Origin: an uncultured Eubacteriales bacterium
GTDB taxonomy: Bacteria > Bacillota > Clostridia > Oscillospirales > Acutalibacteraceae
DNA: 64,000 nucleotides
Assembly: GCA_934488615.1 (NCBI GenBank)
Contig: CAKSSJ010000008.1
Coordinates: forward strand, 1-64,000
Direction: 5' to 3'
Below, in pieces: positions 8,471 through 16,447 of this stretch. The notes under the pieces are model-generated. The model was not told the DNA's origin. It ran no database searches and worked only from the letters and a program-made list of their open reading frames with translations. Position numbers and translations under genes: made by a program. Positions within the stretch are counted from its first letter, which is position 1. Each line of letters begins with the position of its first letter.

Positions 8471-8959
8471 TTACTTTTTTTCGATAACTTTTTCAATTTC
8501 GCCGACATACATATAGTGGTAATCCCCTGCGGCATAGTTTTTCTCGATAGTTTTATCAAGAAATCCGGAATTATCCAGAGGCTGAACCGCAATTTTTCTG
8601 CATTTGATCGTCAGTCTCGCCTCGGCAGGATAAACGGCATCGCCGTCCGTTGCAAGGGTAAGTCCCGCTTCCTTTATCTTGTCGCAATCTCTGCCCGAAA
8701 TTCTTCCGCAAAGGCGGAGCATATCCTTATACTCAGGACCAAAAAAGCTTATCGTGAAATAATCCTGCTCATCAATAAACTTCTTTGTATATCTCTGCGG
8801 ACGGATAAAGATGAATGCAACGTCTCTGCCCCAGAGCTCACCGATTCCGCCCCAGCTGACGGTCAGAGTGTTCCAATCCTCGGGAGTGCCTGCACTGACG
8901 AGCGCCCAGTCGTCAGCTATAATTTTCACGGGATTTTCCTTTAATTCTTTGATTGTCAT
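8471..8959 (-). CDS. Flavin reductase-like (FMN-binding) protein
   Basis: A 162-residue protein of the flavin reductase-like split-barrel family. The core NTLTVSWGGIGELWGRDVAFIFIRPQRYT and FTISFFGPEYKDMLRLCG matches Clostridia members, which bind FMN; their physiological substrates are mostly unknown. The ATG is preceded by GAGGTG. It follows znuB by 21 nt, so it may be the last gene of the zinc-uptake operon, an association not explained by known function. Confidence 0.85.
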   Translation of the reverse strand: MTIKELKENPVKIIADDWALVSAGTPEDWNTLTVSWGGIGELWGRDVAFIFIRPQRYTKKFIDEQDYFTISFFGPEYKDMLRLCGRISGRDCDKIKEAGLTLATDGDAVYPAEARLTIKCRKIAVQPLDNSGFLDKTIEKNYAAGDYHYMYVGEIEKVIEKK

Positions 8960-8980
8960 GGTATCACCTCATAGAGTAAT

Positions 8981-9805
8981 TTATGCAGTTTTTCTTTTTA
9001 TCATTCCCACAAGGGAGAATATTCCGAACATTATCGCATTAACGGCAACAACGCTCGCACCTGCAGGCATTGAGAACGCAAACGAAACGAGCAGACCGAT
9101 AAAGAAGCATACAACAGAAACGACCGCCGAAACGATAACTACCTTTTTGAACGTCTTGCAAACCCGCATTGCAGTCAGCGCGGGAAAAATAACAAGGCTT
9201 GAAATCAGCATTGCGCCCATTATTCTCATGCCGATAACAACCGTTATTGCCGTAAGCAGGGCTATCAGCGTGTTGTACATTCCCGTTTTTGTGCCCGTAG
9301 CCGTTGCAAAATTTTCATCAAACGTAACTGCGAAAATTTTGTTGTAAAATACGCAGTAGAGAATCAGCACCGCCGCCGAAAGAGCTATACTTATTATAAC
9401 ATCTGTACTGCTCATTGCAAGTATGCTGCCGAACATATATCCGTTTACGTCGGAATTAAGTCCCGTTGTCATTGAGGTTACAAGAATTCCGACCGCCAGA
9501 GCCGTACTCGAAATCAGCGCTATCGCCGCATCGCCCTTTATCTTGCTGTTATCGCTTATCCTCAAAAGCAGCAATGCGGATATGATTACAACGGGTACGG
9601 AAATTGCAAGCGGTGCAACATTCATCGCAAGCGCAACACAGAGTGCGCCGAAGCCGACATGCGAAAGTCCGTCGCCTATCATTGAATAACGCTTCAAAAC
9701 GAGTGTAACGCCGAGCAAAGCCGCACAGAGAGCAACCAACACACCGACAATTACCGCTCTGCGCATGAAGCCGTAGGAAAACATCTGAACGAACATATCA
9801 AGCAT
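8981..9805 (-). CDS. znuB: Zinc ABC transporter permease
   Basis: A 274-residue membrane protein with about 8-9 transmembrane segments, of the ABC-3 (ZnuB/TroC/MntB) permease family. The N-terminal MLDMFVQMFSYGFMRRAVIVG and the GDGLSHVGFGALC and MGAMLISSLVIFPALTA motifs are diagnostic. ATG 9805 is preferred: GGAGGTGA lies 5 nt upstream and the alternative GTG at 9814 lies inside that site. It overlaps the end of znuC by 8 bp, so translation is probably coupled. Metal preference (Zn versus Mn) is inferred from the His-rich binding protein and Fur-type regulator. Confidence 0.93.
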   Translation of the reverse strand: MLDMFVQMFSYGFMRRAVIVGVLVALCAALLGVTLVLKRYSMIGDGLSHVGFGALCVALAMNVAPLAISVPVVIISALLLLRISDNSKIKGDAAIALISSTALAVGILVTSMTTGLNSDVNGYMFGSILAMSSTDVIISIALSAAVLILYCVFYNKIFAVTFDENFATATGTKTGMYNTLIALLTAITVVIGMRIMGAMLISSLVIFPALTAMRVCKTFKKVVIVSAVVSVVCFFIGLLVSFAFSMPAGASVVAVNAIMFGIFSLVGMIKRKTA

Positions 9806-10502
9806 GGCTGTCACCTCCGAGAATCCTTTTTGCCGCCGCCGTTTTCAGATATTCCTCGGTCGTGCCGAAGAAATCGCCGTCATGCTCCATGCATAGTATT
9901 TTGTTAGCATATTGAACGGCGCTCTTTACATCATGAGTTACCATAATTATAGTAACGCCGTGTTCTTTATTGAGATGGCTTATCAGCTTATACATATCCT
10001 CCGTCACGAACGGATCAAGACCTGTCGTCGGCTCGTCAAGAAGCAGAAGCCTGTCCGTCGCGCACAGCGCCCTTGCGAGCAGAACTCTTTGCTGTTGACC
10101 GCCCGAAAGCTCATTGAACGACTTGTTCTTTATGGAATTTATCTTCATGATATCCATGTTTTCCTGAGCGATTCGCCTATCCTCGGCAGTATAAAATAGC
10201 TTTCTTTTTCCGCCGAGCCTGCCGCTGAGAACGACCTCCTTAACGCCTGCCGGGAAGTCCTTTTGAACCTGCGTTTTCTGCGGCAGATAGCCGATCTCGC
10301 TTTTATTTATTCCGTTAAAGTCAACGCTTCCCTCGGAAATTTTCTGCAAGCCGAGAATACCCTTCAGAAGCGTGCTTTTACCTGCTCCGTTTTCGCCGAC
10401 GATGCAAAGAAAATCGCCCTCATCAACGGTAAAGCTGACGCCGTTGACCGCTTTGGTCGCGTCGTAATTCATATGAATATTTTCGCATTTCAAAAGCCGC
10501 AT
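9798..10502 (-). CDS. znuC: Zinc ABC transporter ATP-binding protein
   Basis: A 234-residue ABC ATPase. Walker A GENGAGKSTLL (about residues 37-47), Q-loop YLPQKTQVQ, signature LSGGQQQRVLLARAL, Walker B LLLLDEPTTGLD, and H-loop VTHD are intact. It energises uptake through the adjacent permease. It overlaps znuA by one base and znuB by 8 bp. Confidence 0.95.
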   Translation of the reverse strand: MRLLKCENIHMNYDATKAVNGVSFTVDEGDFLCIVGENGAGKSTLLKGILGLQKISEGSVDFNGINKSEIGYLPQKTQVQKDFPAGVKEVVLSGRLGGKRKLFYTAEDRRIAQENMDIMKINSIKNKSFNELSGGQQQRVLLARALCATDRLLLLDEPTTGLDPFVTEDMYKLISHLNKEHGVTIIMVTHDVKSAVQYANKILCMEHDGDFFGTTEEYLKTAAAKRILGGDSHA

Positions 10503-11443
10503 CAGTTCAGCGCCTCCTTTAAATTCCTGTAATTTTGCCGCATGAGCGAGAGATATGTCTCTCCCCTCTTCATCTCGTCCGAGGAAATATTATGGCACGA
10601 ATGAAGCAGAAGCATTTTCGCTCCCGTTTCAATCGAAACCGCCCTTGCAATTTTCGGCTCGGTCAGCTCCTCGTAGAAAATAACAGACAGTTTATCCGTG
10701 TTGATCTTGTCAATTATGTGCGCCATGACCGATGCGCTCGGCTCGGTATTGTCAACGCAGGAGTCAAATGCCGCCGTGAAATCAATGCCGAATTCATGAG
10801 TGAAGTTTTTCATCGCAAATCTTGAGCCCGATATGATTTCCCTGCGCTTTGAGCTTTTTACAAGCTCGGCAAAATCATCTCTGAGCTTCAATATTTCATC
10901 GGAATAAGCCTTTGCATTTTCGCTGTAATAAGCCGCATTGCTCGGGTCGGCTTTGCCCATTTCCTTCGCAATGCAATCAATCATCTTCGTTGCCGTTTCA
11001 AGGTTTGTCCAGATATGCTCGTCCGTTTCGCCCTCGTCGTGCTCATCGTGTTCTTCGCCGTGATGATGGTCGTGATCGTGACCGTTGATAGCGATTCCGA
11101 GTTCATCGGCAATATCAATTTTTTTCACGCTGTCGTTTTCAACAGCATCCGTTATCTGCGTGACCCATGTTTCCGTGTGCTCGCTGACATAGAAGAAAAT
11201 ATCGGAATTTTCAAGCTCAATTATATCCCTCGGCGTTGGCTCGTATGAATGGCTCTCAACGCCCGTCGGCAGGAGCATTTTGACATCCGCCCTGTCGCCC
11301 GCAATCTGACGCGCAAAATCGTACGGAGCAAAAATCGAGCAGACAACGCTCAGCCTGCCGCTTTTTTTCGGTGCCGTGTACGAGCAGCCGCAAAGCATGA
11401 GCATTAAAACAGCGAGCAAAACCGCCATGATTTTATTCCTCAT
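10502..11443 (-). CDS. znuA: Zinc-binding lipoprotein of ABC transporter
   Basis: A 313-residue cluster A-I substrate-binding protein. The signal peptide ends in a lipobox (LMLCGC), so it is membrane-anchored outside the cell. The mature protein has the metal-site pieces GVESHSYEPTPRDI, the His-rich loop HDHDHHHGEEHDEHDE (about residues 122-137) and the late LHSCHNIS. A His-rich loop is typical of zinc-type members. It overlaps the end of the Fur-family gene by 11 bp, so regulator and transporter are co-transcribed. Confidence 0.94.
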   Translation of the reverse strand: MRNKIMAVLLAVLMLMLCGCSYTAPKKSGRLSVVCSIFAPYDFARQIAGDRADVKMLLPTGVESHSYEPTPRDIIELENSDIFFYVSEHTETWVTQITDAVENDSVKKIDIADELGIAINGHDHDHHHGEEHDEHDEGETDEHIWTNLETATKMIDCIAKEMGKADPSNAAYYSENAKAYSDEILKLRDDFAELVKSSKRREIISGSRFAMKNFTHEFGIDFTAAFDSCVDNTEPSASVMAHIIDKINTDKLSVIFYEELTEPKIARAVSIETGAKMLLLHSCHNISSDEMKRGETYLSLMRQNYRNLKEALN

Positions 11444-11852
11444 CCAATGCCTCCCTGCATTTTTCGCACATTCCGTAAAGAACGGTTTTTTCCGGGCTTA
11501 TCACAAAACCGTGATGCTCCAAGACGTGCTGTGCCAGCTCATCAAGATAGCCGCACTCGACATGCAAAAGCCTGCCGCAGCCCGAGCATTTCAGGTGATA
11601 GTGCGATTCGCAGTTCCCGTTCTTATCTATGAATTCAAAGCATGCGCTCTGACCCTCTTCTGCAATATATTTGCGCACCAAGCCCTGCTTTATCAGCTTA
11701 TCGAGGTGACGATACACCGTAGCCTTGCCCACTGACTGACCGTCCTTTGCAAGCTCGGATATAATATCGTCGGCGGTGAAATGCTTGCCCGGCTGCTTCT
11801 GCAAAAGTGAAAGGATCAATCCGCCCTGCTTCGTGTTATATGAGTTTTCCAT
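11433..11852 (-). CDS. zur: Fur-family metalloregulator, probably Zur
   Basis: A 139-residue Fur-family repressor. The winged-helix domain (residues about 8-80, with GKATVYRHLDKLIKQGLV) is followed by the dimerisation domain bearing structural zinc cysteines (CSGCGR and CEKC) and His ligands (SHYHLKC, EHHGF). It is the first gene of the znu operon, which suggests zinc as co-repressor; PerR or Fur specificity cannot be excluded from sequence. AGAAGGTG precedes the ATG. A 27-bp imperfect palindrome beside the promoter probably is its own operator. Confidence 0.9.
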   Translation of the reverse strand: MENSYNTKQGGLILSLLQKQPGKHFTADDIISELAKDGQSVGKATVYRHLDKLIKQGLVRKYIAEEGQSACFEFIDKNGNCESHYHLKCSGCGRLLHVECGYLDELAQHVLEHHGFVISPEKTVLYGMCEKCREALDEE

Positions 11853-11865
11853 TTATTTCACCTTC

Positions 11866-11892
11866 TGAATTTGAAACTGAATTTCAATTTCA
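11866..11892. promoter_or_regulatory. Putative Zur operator
   Basis: Imperfect palindrome centred at 11879: the half-sites TTGAAA (11871-11876) and TTTCAA (11882-11887) flank 5 nt, and the symmetry extends to TGAA/TTCA at the ends. It lies directly downstream of the -10 box of the zur-znu promoter, over the likely transcription start, the right place for repression. Confidence 0.6.
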
Positions 11893-11893
11893 T

Positions 11894-11922
11894 ATTGTAC
11901 ACCTCTTTTTTCACTTTGTCAA
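11894..11922 (-). promoter_or_regulatory. Promoter of the zur-znu operon
   Basis: TTGACA (11917-11922), 17-nt spacer and TACAAT (11894-11899) on the minus strand, about 40 nt before the zur start. Confidence 0.78.
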
Positions 11923-11928
11923 CACCGC

Positions 11929-11957
11929 TTGTCATTATGATTATTGTGTGGTAAAAT
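11929..11957 (+). promoter_or_regulatory. Promoter of the lipoprotein gene at 12000
   Basis: TTGTCA (11929-11934), 17-nt spacer, TAAAAT (11952-11957) on the plus strand; back to back with the zur promoter, the two -35 boxes only 6 nt apart. Confidence 0.5.
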
Positions 11958-11999
11958 AAATTATAATATTTAAAAAACGAGTTACAAAAGGAACAAGCT

Positions 12000-12401
12000 A
12001 TGAAAAAATTTATTTTACTGATACTATGCGCTGTGCTGCTTTTCTCACTTTCCTCCTGCTCTGTTGAAAAGGCGCCGATTCTTGACAACAGCGACAAAAG
12101 CTATTTTGTTGATTTCTACACCGACGATGATTACGTTTATATCGAATGTGTGCTGAACATTTACAATCCAAACAACACCGAAGCCGAGGTCAAAATTTCG
12201 GCGATAGACAATGAGGACGTTGAGATAGGGCTTTTGAAAAATGAAAATCTAACGGCAATAGACAAAGAAAATCAGAAGGATATCTTTCGGCTCAAGAGCG
12301 GTGAAAACACCGTAACCGTTCTTTTTAAGGGTGACTATGCAGGTATTTATCAGATCACCTCGCGGTCAATCCCGAGATTTATTACTATCAGCGAAAACTG
12401 A
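12000..12401 (+). CDS. Small lipoprotein of unknown function
   Basis: A 133-residue protein with a lipoprotein signal (MKKFILLILCAVLLFSLSSC, lipobox LSSC). The mature part of about 113 residues looks beta-rich (YVYIECVLNIYNPNN, AEVKISAIDNEDVEIG, NTVTVLFKGDY) and could be one immunoglobulin-like or LEA14-like domain; I do not recognise a family. AAAAGGAAC precedes the ATG. It is divergent from zur across 147 nt, so co-regulation by zinc is possible but untested. Confidence 0.75.
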   Translation: MKKFILLILCAVLLFSLSSCSVEKAPILDNSDKSYFVDFYTDDDYVYIECVLNIYNPNNTEAEVKISAIDNEDVEIGLLKNENLTAIDKENQKDIFRLKSGENTVTVLFKGDYAGIYQITSRSIPRFITISEN

Positions 12402-12412
12402 TAAACAGCAGA

Positions 12413-12438
12413 AAACGCAGGCCTTTCGGTCTGCGTTT
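12413..12438. terminator. Bidirectional intrinsic terminator
   Basis: AAACGCAG-GCC-TTTC-GGT-CTGCGTTT forms a strong hairpin between the convergent genes at 12000-12401 and 12453-14045, with A-rich and T-rich flanks. Confidence 0.75.
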
Positions 12439-12452
12439 CTTACTGTTTATAC

Positions 12453-14045
12453 TTATTTAAAAAGCTTGCCGAGCTGTTCAATCAGAATTTTGAGAACATT
12501 CAAAATCATATTTTTAATAAGAGTAAACAAGCTCGGGCTTTCGATCGGATCACCCTTGTCAGCGTCGCTCATCGGTCTGATCGTTTCGTTGCCCGTTTCA
12601 TCTTTCTCATAAATAAGATACTGAGGAACGCTCTCATCGCTGAACACCGTCAGCGGTTCTCCGCTGTATCTGAGAATTTTATAAATAACGGGATATAGTG
12701 CCCACGGATAGCAATCGTGATTGAGATTCTGAACATACCACGTTGTGTCGGGGAAGAGCGCAGTCGATGCGTCAATGGCAAGGTCGGGGGAAATATACTT
12801 GTCTGTTCCGTTCGCCTTTGCCTGTGAAATATACTCATCACTGAGCTTCTTGCCGATAGGTGCGGTCGTTGTACCGGGAGCCTGCTGTTTACATGTAACA
12901 AGCATGTCGCTCTGCTGATCCGCTTTGTAGACTATCGGGTAAAGCTGGAAGCCGTATTTTGCAACTATTGAAACATTTACTCCGTCCGCTTCCATCTGCT
13001 TATACATCGTTGTAAGCTTCGAGCCGACCGTTTCATGGTAATGATTGATTTTTTCGATAAGTCCCGCGTATTCGTCCTCAACGCCTGCGAAGATATAATC
13101 TCTCGCCTCTTCAAATCTGTCGGGAGAAACCATTGCCCAATAGCCGGGGAATGTGCCGTAGCTGACTCTCATAACATCGGGAATGACATATTTTGCAACC
13201 TTTGTACCTGTTTTGTTGAAATAGTCCATTGTCATATCAAGACCGTTCAGCTTGTTGCTCAGCGTGATGATTTCTTTGAGAAGCACAAGCGGGAGCGAGT
13301 CGCCGAGGCTCTGATTGGCAAAATAATCAACACCGTCGGCATCAAAATACAGCTCACCGTTGAAAAGCGAATTGTTTACCTCTGTGCCGAAGCAGATTGA
13401 ATTATAGAGAACAACATCGTCAACGTCTTCCCAACCGTATTCGGCAAGATATGCGGAGAGAATTACGGTTCCGAGGCATCTTGCAAGAAGCTTAACGCGT
13501 GAGTGACCCGTCACCTGCTTAACCGCTTGAATATACTCATGGAGATCGTCCGCAGTTTTGCACGGATCAACGCGGCTGTCGTATTGATAGAAATACTTGT
13601 AAAGCTCGTCGTGCGCTCCGTTGGCTGTGGTTGTGTCGTTCGTCGGCTTATGCACGTCGGTCAGCGGAACATTTCTCCAGTATTCGCATGCCTTTTGACC
13701 AGAGTTATTCGTAACCTCACCGTTATTATCAAGCGCATAGTCCTTGCAAAGCTCCGCCATATACTGAGTAAAAAGCGTTTTGAATTCCGAAAAATCGTCA
13801 GTCAGATATCCCTTTGTATATATGGGGACAAGCTCCGCCGCGGCTTTTTTTATGAAGTCCTGTGAAAAGCTCGGAATTTCATAGCTGTTCGGATCGTCCT
13901 TATCTATGTAGATCGGCGAACGGCCGCGCACATAGATTATCGGCTCCGTGTCACAATTGCAAGAGTCACTCGCCACCGCGCTCATTGGAGCAACGATCAT
14001 TGCGAAAATTACCAAACTTAAAAAAACTGCTAAAAACTTTTTCAA
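12453..14045 (-). CDS. Secreted alpha/beta-hydrolase-like protein
   Basis: A 530-residue exported protein with a signal peptide ending near VASDSC. The stretch VKLLARCLGTVILSAYLAEYG (about residues 190-210) has the strand-elbow-helix pattern of an alpha/beta-hydrolase nucleophile elbow, but reads A-R-C-L-G with Cys where esterases usually have Ser. NLNHDCYPWALYP near residue 445 could supply the catalytic His. The N-terminal IIYVRGRSPIY fits the first beta strand with an oxyanion loop. The C-terminus is an amphipathic helix. The start is TTG (14045) after AAAGGAGAG. Substrate unknown; lipase/esterase-like or a non-catalytic member are both possible. Confidence 0.65.
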   Translation of the reverse strand: MKKFLAVFLSLVIFAMIVAPMSAVASDSCNCDTEPIIYVRGRSPIYIDKDDPNSYEIPSFSQDFIKKAAAELVPIYTKGYLTDDFSEFKTLFTQYMAELCKDYALDNNGEVTNNSGQKACEYWRNVPLTDVHKPTNDTTTANGAHDELYKYFYQYDSRVDPCKTADDLHEYIQAVKQVTGHSRVKLLARCLGTVILSAYLAEYGWEDVDDVVLYNSICFGTEVNNSLFNGELYFDADGVDYFANQSLGDSLPLVLLKEIITLSNKLNGLDMTMDYFNKTGTKVAKYVIPDVMRVSYGTFPGYWAMVSPDRFEEARDYIFAGVEDEYAGLIEKINHYHETVGSKLTTMYKQMEADGVNVSIVAKYGFQLYPIVYKADQQSDMLVTCKQQAPGTTTAPIGKKLSDEYISQAKANGTDKYISPDLAIDASTALFPDTTWYVQNLNHDCYPWALYPVIYKILRYSGEPLTVFSDESVPQYLIYEKDETGNETIRPMSDADKGDPIESPSLFTLIKNMILNVLKILIEQLGKLFK

Positions 14046-14071
14046 AACTATCTCTCCTTTTCCTTTGGACT

Positions 14072-14099
14072 ATTATAGAAATCTTGCCGTGAAAAGCAA
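14072..14099 (-). promoter_or_regulatory. Promoter of the hydrolase-like gene
   Basis: TTGCTT (14094-14099), 16-nt spacer and TATAAT (14072-14077) on the minus strand, just past the ABC-F stop codon. Confidence 0.5.
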
Positions 14100-15704
14100 T
14101 TATTTCTCAGCTTCCTTTGCGGCAAGCTCATCGAGGTACTCATCATATGTGATGTTTTTATCGTAGAAGCTGCCGGTTGTAACATCAATGATCCTGTCGG
14201 CAATCGTCTGAACAAACTGATGGTCATGCGACGTAAACAGAACCGTCTCGGGAAAATTGATAATGCCCTTATTAAGCGACTCAATTGATTCAAGATCAAG
14301 ATGGTTTGTCGGCTCATCAAAAATAAGCACATTTGCGCCCGAAAGCATCATCTTGCAAAGCATACAGCGAACTCTCTCGCCTCCCGAAAGCACCTTCGCC
14401 TTCTTTGTTGCCTCCTCGCCCGAGAACATAAGCCTTCCAAGCCATCCTCTGACGTCGCTTTCAAAAACAAGGTCGGAATATCTTCTCACCCAGTCGATAA
14501 GAGAATCCTCACATCCGTCAAAGAATTCGGAATTATCCGACGGAAAATATGACTGAGATGTTGTAACGCCCCACTTGAACGTACCCTCATCGGGTTCAAG
14601 CTCGCCGACAAGGATCTTAAACAGCGTTGTTTTTGCCAATCCGTCCGTACCAACAAATGCAACCTTTTCGCGCGGCTTTATCGTGAACGAAACATTGTCA
14701 AGAACCTTTCTGTCACCAACAGTCTTGCTGATTCCCGAAACCGTCAAAAGCTCATTGCCCACCTCACGGTCGGGCTTGAACGAAACAAACGGGAAACGGC
14801 GCGAAGAAACCGGCATGTCCTCAATGTTAAGCTCATCAAGAAGCTTCTTTCGGCTTGTTGCCTGCTTCGATTTTGAAGCGTTCGCGCTGAATCGTGCGAT
14901 AAATTCCTGCAATTCCTTTTTCTTCTGCTCAGCCTTTTTGTTCTGCTCTCGGAGCTGGCGCTGTGCGATCTGGGTGTAATCATACCAGAAATCGTAGTTA
15001 CCGACATACATTTCGATCTTGCCGAAGTCGATATCAACAATATGCGTACAAACCTTGTTGAGGAAATGTCTGTCATGCGAAACAACGATAACCGTACTTT
15101 CAAGGTCAATGAGAAAGTCCTCAAGCCAGCGAATTGCCGCAACGTCAAGATGGTTGGTCGGCTCGTCCATCAGAAGAATATCGGGGTTCCCGAAAAGAGC
15201 CTGAGCAAGAAGAACCTTAACCTTGATATCGTTATCAAGCTCGCTCATCTTCGCATAGTGGAATTCGTTTGTAACACCGAGTCCGTTAAGAAGAATTTCC
15301 GCGTCGCTCTCTGCGCTCCAGCCGCCCATTTCGGCAAATTCCTCTTCAAGCTCACTGACCTTTATTCCGTCCTCTTCCGAGAAGTCCTCCTTCATATAAA
15401 GGGCTTCCTTTTCATCCATGATCTCGCAAAGGTGCGGATTTCCCATAAGCACCGTGCGGATAACGTCATATTCGTCAAAAGCGAAGTGATCCTGTCTGAG
15501 AACCGACATTCTCTCACCGGGGGTAATTATGACCTCGCCCTTGTTCGGCTCGATCTCGCCCGAAAGAATTTTTAAAAAGGTTGATTTACCTGCACCGTTT
15601 GCGCCGATAAGTCCATAACAGTTACCGTCGGTAAATTTAAGATCTGCGCCCTTGAAAAGCTCTCTTCCGCCGTACTGCAGGCTGATATTAACTGTACTGA
15701 TCAA
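14100..15704 (-). CDS. ABC-F family ATPase
   Basis: A 534-residue soluble protein with two ABC domains and no membrane segments, of the ABC-F family that acts on ribosomes. Domain 1: Walker A GANGAGKSTFLK, Walker B ILLMDEPTNHLD. A charged linker (QRQLREQNKKAEQKKKEL) follows. Domain 2: signature LSGGERVRCML and Walker B VLIFDEPTNHLD, but its Walker A reads GTDGLAKTTLFK, lacking the usual glycine-lysine spacing. The pattern fits the YkpA/YbiT-like group. The start is TTG (15704) after AGGAG. It begins 25 nt after the peptidase gene of the RiPP-like cassette, so may be co-transcribed with it. Housekeeping translation factor or self-protection are both possible. Confidence 0.9.
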   Translation of the reverse strand: MISTVNISLQYGGRELFKGADLKFTDGNCYGLIGANGAGKSTFLKILSGEIEPNKGEVIITPGERMSVLRQDHFAFDEYDVIRTVLMGNPHLCEIMDEKEALYMKEDFSEEDGIKVSELEEEFAEMGGWSAESDAEILLNGLGVTNEFHYAKMSELDNDIKVKVLLAQALFGNPDILLMDEPTNHLDVAAIRWLEDFLIDLESTVIVVSHDRHFLNKVCTHIVDIDFGKIEMYVGNYDFWYDYTQIAQRQLREQNKKAEQKKKELQEFIARFSANASKSKQATSRKKLLDELNIEDMPVSSRRFPFVSFKPDREVGNELLTVSGISKTVGDRKVLDNVSFTIKPREKVAFVGTDGLAKTTLFKILVGELEPDEGTFKWGVTTSQSYFPSDNSEFFDGCEDSLIDWVRRYSDLVFESDVRGWLGRLMFSGEEATKKAKVLSGGERVRCMLCKMMLSGANVLIFDEPTNHLDLESIESLNKGIINFPETVLFTSHDHQFVQTIADRIIDVTTGSFYDKNITYDEYLDELAAKEAEK

Positions 15705-15729
15705 TTGTTTTTCTCCTGAATCTATTTAT

Positions 15730-16197
15730 TTATCTTTTCACAAGATATTTAACAAATTTATAAACCTTACTCTTGAAGCCGTAATACGTTTTTCTGAAAA
15801 AACGTATTATCGGCAGAAAGCTGACATACATCAAATAATCACGGTCGGTAACGTTATGCACCTTTCCGTTGCGCTCAAAGCACTTTAAAACGCCGATTAT
15901 CTGGTCGTTGCGAATGTTATATTCGTAGTCCCACTGGTTGTCGCCGCGCATTACAAATGTGCCTGAATTTATAAACATAACGCGGTGCAGAACAAACCTT
16001 CCGTTATCACGCTGATAAAAGACGACATCGCCCGCCTTAACTGCCTTTTTCGGCTTGACAAGAGTTATCGTATCCTGTCTGTCGCGGATTATCGGCAGCA
16101 TACTGCGTCCTGCCGAAACGAACGAGACCTCGCCGTTCTGCTCCAGAGTTTCCCGAATAACGGGAGCCATGTCGTTAAGACTTATTCTCTCACTCAA
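15730..16197 (-). CDS. S26-type signal peptidase-like protease (RiPP-associated)
   Basis: A 155-residue S24/S26-family protein. The segment VSAGRSMLPII carries the presumed nucleophilic Ser, and RFVLHRVMF a His in place of the bacterial Lys, like the SipW/ER type. KAGDVVFYQ is also typical. The C-terminal third has a hydrophobic stretch (YLMYVSFLPIIRFF) and is very basic, perhaps membrane-associated. The TTG start (16197) lies 8 bp inside the end of the PqqD gene, so translation is coupled. Proteins of this type occur in peptide-maturation clusters; leader removal from the precursor is a reasonable inference. Confidence 0.8.
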   Translation of the reverse strand: MSERISLNDMAPVIRETLEQNGEVSFVSAGRSMLPIIRDRQDTITLVKPKKAVKAGDVVFYQRDNGRFVLHRVMFINSGTFVMRGDNQWDYEYNIRNDQIIGVLKCFERNGKVHNVTDRDYLMYVSFLPIIRFFRKTYYGFKSKVYKFVKYLVKR

Positions 16198-16447
16198 GTA
16201 TATCTGCTCCTTCTAAGGCTTTGACAAATTCCGTCACATCATCTTTGATTGCGTTCGGCTGAGTGTTGCACTCCTTTGCAAGCGCCGAAATGACCTTGTC
16301 AAGCTCGACACCCTTTTCGAGCATATTCCATATGAATGTGCCTGTTTCATTAACGGTGATAAGTCCCGTAAAATTTATTCCGCCGGGAGCAACAACAACG
16401 CTTTTGCTGCCGACCTTTCTTATTCTGTAGCCTTCCTTAATTTTCAA
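16190..16447 (-). CDS. PqqD-family RiPP recognition element protein
   Basis: An 85-residue stand-alone PqqD-like protein. The conserved GLITVNETGTFIWNMLEKG and the following helices are the family core. PqqD proteins are small winged-helix RiPP recognition elements that hold the leader peptide for the modifying enzymes. The TTG start follows GGAGG by 8 nt and overlaps the ABC transporter gene by 11 bp. The leader it would bind is probably that of the 52-residue peptide at 19010-19168. Confidence 0.9.
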   Translation of the reverse strand: MKIKEGYRIRKVGSKSVVVAPGGINFTGLITVNETGTFIWNMLEKGVELDKVISALAKECNTQPNAIKDDVTEFVKALEGADILE

